Positions 5,024-7,575 of a DNA stretch of 7,575 bases are shown in pieces. The translations under genes were made by a program, and so were the position numbers. The first letter of the stretch is position 1; each line of letters begins with the position of its first letter. The stretch is from an uncultured Clostridia bacterium (GTDB taxonomy: Bacteria; Bacillota; Clostridia; Christensenellales; Aristaeellaceae). The DNA is taken from the NCBI GenBank assembly GCA_937934775.1, contig CALGYL010000163.1, positions 1-7,575 of the forward strand, written 5' to 3'. Under the pieces are notes generated by a model. The model saw only the letters and a list, made by a program, of their open reading frames with translations, was not told the origin of the DNA and did not search any database.

Positions 5024-5994
5024 CGCGGGGAGAGTTGGATGCCCGGCTGGAAGCCGAATATCAGAAGAAGCGGGCCGACGCCCTGCGGGCACAGACCGCG
5101 CGGGAGGCGCAGGCCGCGGCGCTCGATCCGAAGATCGGGGTTCTCAGGCGGTCGCTTTACCAGAAGTTCGAGGTCTCCGCGCGGCTGTCGCTGTCCGGGC
5201 CGGAGGAAGCGCGCGCAGGCATGGAGGCCCTTCGCGCCGCCGTCGAAGGCACGCGGCAGGAGGTCAGAACCCGGCTGAAGGCGCTGAACCTGCCGGAGGG
5301 GTATCTGGATGCCCGGTACGAGTGCGACCGGTGCCGCGATTCCGGCTGGCTGGACGAATACCACCGGGTCTCCTGTTTCTGCCGTTCCAGGCGGGAAGCG
5401 GAGCTTTTAATGGAGGACGCGGGGCTCAAGCGCGAATGGCGCGGCTTTAACGCGTTCGACGAGCGCATCTTTCCGGCCGAAGCCCAAAGAAAGCAGGCGA
5501 TTGCCGCCCGCGCGCTGTGCGAGGCCTATGCCGATCGCTTTCCGGAAAATGAGAAGCCCAACCTCCTGCTGATGGGAGAGAGCGGCCTGGGCAAGACCTT
5601 TCTGCTCGAAGCCATCGCGGAACGGGTCAGTGCCCGGCGCCTGCCGGTGCTCTCGGTCAGCGCGTTTCGGATGCTGGAGGCCATGCGCGCCTACCACTTC
5701 GGCTCCGCGGGGGAGGACGCGGCCTTCCGGCGGATGGTGGATTGCGACCTATTGCTGATTGACGACCTGGGCACCGAGCCGATGCTCAACAACATCACCA
5801 TCGAATACCTGTTCACCCTGTTTAACGAGCGCGGCGCCGCGCGCCTGCACACGGTGATCGCGACGAACCTTACGCCCGGCGACCTGATGGCGCGCTATGG
5901 CGAACGGGTGATGTCCAGGCTTCTGGATAAGAACTTCTGTACCGCGCTCCGGCTGACCGGCGCGGATTTACGGCTTGCGGGGGGGAACCGATGA
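5020..5994 (+). CDS. AAA+ ATPase, DnaI/DnaC-type helicase loader
   Basis: A 324-residue cytoplasmic ATPase that most likely delivers the replicative helicase to DNA. Residues 1-90 are charged and helical, a probable helicase-interaction region. Residues 102-121 hold C-x2-C (C102, C105), His115 and C-x-C (C119, C121), a zinc-site pattern like that of Bacillus DnaI-type loaders. The AAA+ core follows: Walker A GESGLGKT (186-193), Walker B DLLLIDD (243-249), sensor 1 ATNLTP (N283) and a probable arginine finger in MSRLLD (R300). Length and architecture are those of a complete loader, not of the shorter transposon IstB proteins, and no transposase is nearby. The ATG at 5020 overlaps the DnaD-like stop, with GGGGAG (5009-5014) 5 nt upstream. 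The stop overlaps the next start as ATGA. Adjacency to a DnaD-like gene strongly supports the loader role. Confidence 0.92.
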   Translation: MTRGELDARLEAEYQKKRADALRAQTAREAQAAALDPKIGVLRRSLYQKFEVSARLSLSGPEEARAGMEALRAAVEGTRQEVRTRLKALNLPEGYLDARYECDRCRDSGWLDEYHRVSCFCRSRREAELLMEDAGLKREWRGFNAFDERIFPAEAQRKQAIAARALCEAYADRFPENEKPNLLLMGESGLGKTFLLEAIAERVSARRLPVLSVSAFRMLEAMRAYHFGSAGEDAAFRRMVDCDLLLIDDLGTEPMLNNITIEYLFTLFNERGAARLHTVIATNLTPGDLMARYGERVMSRLLDKNFCTALRLTGADLRLAGGNR

Positions 5995-6494
5995 GCGCGC
6001 GGGACGAGATACTTCTCTTTCTGGATGGGGCGGGGATCGCCTGCGACCTTCTGGAGCACGCGCCGGTGCACACCATCGAGGACTGCGCCTGGGCGGAGGA
6101 AAAGCTGAACTGCACGGTGCCCAAGAACCTGTTCCTGACGCCCCGGAACCAGTCTGGCTATACGCTTTGCCTCACCCGCCCGAACGCGCTGTTCCGCACG
6201 GCGGATTTTTCCAAGCAGATCGGGTCCTCCCGGCTCAGTTTCGGCGGACCTGAGGCGCTTTTTGAAAAACTCCACACCACCCCCGGCGCGGTCAGCCCGA
6301 TGGGGCTGATCTTCCCGTCGGCTTCGGAGGTGCCGCTGTACATAGACGAGGAACTTGCGCGCGTTCCGCGGCTGGGCTTTCACCCAAACGACAACACTTG
6401 GACGCTTGCGATGGCGGCGGAGGATTTCCTGCATGGTTTCCTGCGCGCCCTGGGCCGGGAACCGTGGTTTGCAAGCTTTCCGGACGTTTCATAA
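5991..6494 (+). CDS. Prolyl-tRNA deacylase, YbaK/ProX family
   Basis: A 167-residue free-standing trans-editing protein (YbaK/aminoacyl-tRNA synthetase-associated domain, PF04073) that hydrolyses mischarged tRNA, in this subfamily typically Ala-tRNA-Pro. Visible family marks are EHAPVHTIEDC (22-32), PKNLFL (44-49) with the conserved Lys45, RLSFGGPEAL (81-90), the substrate-pocket loop GAVSPMGL (99-106, the G-x-x-x-P motif) and LGFHPNDNT (128-136). This layout is closer to ProX/ProXp-ala than to YbaK, which acts on Cys-tRNA-Pro. Length matches the family. The ATG at 5991 overlaps the helicase-loader stop and is preceded by a G-rich run (5979-5985) rather than a clean GGAGG, so translation probably depends on coupling. 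A hairpin terminator follows the stop at once. The family is confident; the edited amino acid is inferred. Confidence 0.91.
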   Translation: MSARDEILLFLDGAGIACDLLEHAPVHTIEDCAWAEEKLNCTVPKNLFLTPRNQSGYTLCLTRPNALFRTADFSKQIGSSRLSFGGPEALFEKLHTTPGAVSPMGLIFPSASEVPLYIDEELARVPRLGFHPNDNTWTLAMAAEDFLHGFLRALGREPWFASFPDVS

Positions 6495-6497
6495 CCT

Positions 6498-6527
6498 GCC
6501 GGAACCCTTCCGGCGATTGATTATTTT
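6498..6527 (+). terminator. Terminator of the DnaD-loader-ProX operon
   Basis: GCCGGAA (6498-6504), a CCC loop and TTCCGGC (6508-6514) form a perfect 7-bp hairpin 3 nt after the stop. The tail GATTGATTATTTT (6515-6527) is U-rich but interrupted, so termination may be partial. The tail overlaps the -35 box of the gltX promoter. Confidence 0.62.
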
Positions 6528-6545
6528 CCGTGAGGGTGTTATACT
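6517..6545 (+). promoter_or_regulatory. Sigma-A-type promoter of gltX
   Basis: TTGATT (6517-6522), a 17-bp spacer and TATACT (6540-6545) predict a start near 6552 and a leader of about 85 nt. The -35 box lies in the U-rich tail of the upstream terminator, so the two signals share bases. Confidence 0.7.
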
Positions 6546-6589
6546 CTTACGGACTTCTTTATTTCGGATGGATTTTACGACATCGCGCG

Positions 6590-6603
6590 CCGCGTGTGCG
6601 CGG
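6590..6603 (+). other. Small hairpin in the gltX leader
   Basis: CCGCG (6590-6594), loop TGTG and CGCGG (6599-6603) form a 5-bp G-C stem followed by a G-run, about 20 nt before the ribosome binding site. There is no U-run, so it is not a terminator. It may only structure the leader. The leader shows no T-box features that I can recognise. Confidence 0.3.
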
Positions 6604-6636
6604 GGGGATTGAAACGCATAGCGGGGAGTAGATAGC

Positions 6637-7575
6637 ATGGTTCGCACCAGATTCGCGCCCAGCCCCACGGGATATTTGCACCTTGGCGGCCTTCGCACCG
6701 CGCTGTATACCTATCTGTACGCGCGCCGCATGGGCGGCACGTTCATTTTGCGCATCGAAGACACCGATCAGGAGCGGGAAGTGCCCGGTGCGGTAGAGAA
6801 GATATACCGCTCGATGCGGCTGGCGGGCCTGGAGTACGACGAGGGCCCGGACGTGGGCGGTGATTACGGTCCCTACATCCAGACCCAGCGGCGGGACATC
6901 TACCCGAAGTACGCCAAAGAGCTGGTTGACCGCGGCGGGGCCTACTACTGCTTCTGCACCAAGGAGCATCTGGACGAGGCGCGCGCCCAGGCCGAGGCCA
7001 GGGGCGAGACCTATAAATACGACAAGCACTGCCTGCACCTGCCCAAAGAAGAGGTGAAGGCGCGGCTCGCTGCCGGGGAGCCCCACGTGGTCCGCCAGAA
7101 CATTCCGCTGGAGGGCGAGGCGGGCTTTGACGACGCGCTCTACGGCCATGTGTCGGTGGCCTGCTCGACGCTGGACGACAACGTGCTCATCAAGGCCGAC
7201 GGCCTGCCCACCTACAACTTCGCAAACGTGGTGGACGACCACATGATGGGCATCACCCACGTGATGCGGGGCACCGAGTACCTGTCCAGCGCGCCGAAAT
7301 ACAACCTGCTCTACGAGTCCTTCGGCTGGACGCCGCCCACCTATGTGCATCTGCCGGTGGTCATGCGGGATTCCACCCGAAAGCTCTCCAAGCGCTACGG
7401 CGATCCGTCCTTTGAGGACCTGCTGGACCAGGGCTATCTGAAGGAAGCCATCATCAACTTCATCGCGCTTTTGGGCTGGAGCCCGAGGAGCGAGCAGGAG
7501 TTTTTCACCATCGATGAATTGAAGGAGAAGTTCGACCTCGAGGGGCTCAACAAGTCCCCGTCGATCTTCGACACC
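6637..7575 (+). CDS. gltX: Glutamyl-tRNA synthetase, 5' part
   Basis: A class I aminoacyl-tRNA synthetase that charges tRNA-Glu with glutamate using ATP. The first 313 codons are present and the frame is open at the right edge; full-length enzymes have roughly 470-500 residues, so the anticodon-binding domain is mostly outside. Motifs in order are RFAPSPTGYLHLGG (5-18, with the HIGH-type HLGG at 15-18), FILRIEDTDQ (36-45), zinc-site residues C105-x-C107 and C132-x-H134, KADGLPTYNFANVVDDHMMG (186-205), MRGTEYLSS (210-218) and the KMSKS-type KLSKR (249-253). Position 254 is Tyr where many enzymes have His or another residue. The ATG at 6637 follows GGGGAG (6623-6628) with an 8-nt gap. Whether it also charges tRNA-Gln (non-discriminating type) cannot be told without the C-terminal half. 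It has its own promoter but may also receive read-through from the operon upstream. Confidence 0.97.
   Translation, partial: MVRTRFAPSPTGYLHLGGLRTALYTYLYARRMGGTFILRIEDTDQEREVPGAVEKIYRSMRLAGLEYDEGPDVGGDYGPYIQTQRRDIYPKYAKELVDRGGAYYCFCTKEHLDEARAQAEARGETYKYDKHCLHLPKEEVKARLAAGEPHVVRQNIPLEGEAGFDDALYGHVSVACSTLDDNVLIKADGLPTYNFANVVDDHMMGITHVMRGTEYLSSAPKYNLLYESFGWTPPTYVHLPVVMRDSTRKLSKRYGDPSFEDLLDQGYLKEAIINFIALLGWSPRSEQEFFTIDELKEKFDLEGLNKSPSIFDT

Noticed and set aside
3599..5092. A 497-codon minus-strand frame opposite the DnaD-like gene
   Set aside because: The translation is rich in Leu, Gly, Arg and His with no domain, and spans the overlap of two well-supported plus-strand genes. It is an antisense shadow.
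5020..5994. The ATPase as an IstB transposition helper
   Set aside because: No IstA-type transposase, terminal inverted repeat or target duplication is seen. The zinc-site N-terminal region and coupling to a DnaD-like gene fit a chromosomal helicase loader.
6568..6612. A 14-codon leader peptide frame before gltX
   Set aside because: It has no ribosome binding site and no run of Glu codons, and there is no attenuator-like terminator after it, so an attenuation role is not supported.

Overview
The window looks like chromosomal DNA of a high-GC member of the Bacillota, probably a clostridial lineage. The evidence is a DnaD-domain protein next to a DnaI/DnaC-type helicase loader (a Gram-positive replication-initiation pair), strong GGAGG-type ribosome binding sites, sigma-A-type promoters, and strong G/C bias at third codon positions. 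The genus cannot be fixed from this sequence. I see no mobile element, CRISPR array, tRNA or rRNA, and no base-composition break that suggests recent transfer.

Layout. (1) At 2-235 (+) is the 3' end of a flavin-reductase-like gene. It converges on a BMP-family ABC-transporter substrate-binding protein gene at 311-1408 (-), and a strong intrinsic terminator sits between them. (2) The BMP gene stands alone behind its own promoter, whose -35/-10 spacer is filled by a 21-bp inverted repeat, a likely repressor operator. The 375-bp gap upstream (1409-1783) also holds a perfect 14-bp palindrome. (3) Also on the minus strand, an M29 aminopeptidase gene (start revised to 3327) and a GNAT acetyltransferase gene overlap by 4 bp and are driven by a promoter with both hexamers at consensus. 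(4) A divergent promoter at 3441-3469 drives a plus-strand operon of three genes with 4-bp ATGA overlaps: a DnaD-like protein, an AAA+ helicase loader and a YbaK/ProX-type prolyl-tRNA deacylase. (5) A hairpin terminator follows, and its tail overlaps the promoter of gltX (glutamyl-tRNA synthetase), which runs off the right edge.

How the genes fit together. The DnaD-like protein and the AAA+ protein most likely act together to load the replicative helicase. The ProX-type protein clears mischarged tRNA-Pro and GltX charges tRNA-Glu, so replication loading and translation fidelity are adjacent here. On the other strand, the aminopeptidase, acetyltransferase and purine/nucleoside-type binding protein suggest peptide turnover and solute scavenging.

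I do not find a clearly new biological system. The points most worth a second look are the apparently four-module DnaD-like protein, the operator-like repeat in the BMP promoter, the BMP protein without a lipobox, and the terminator/promoter overlap before gltX. Family assignments come from recognising motifs; no database search was run.
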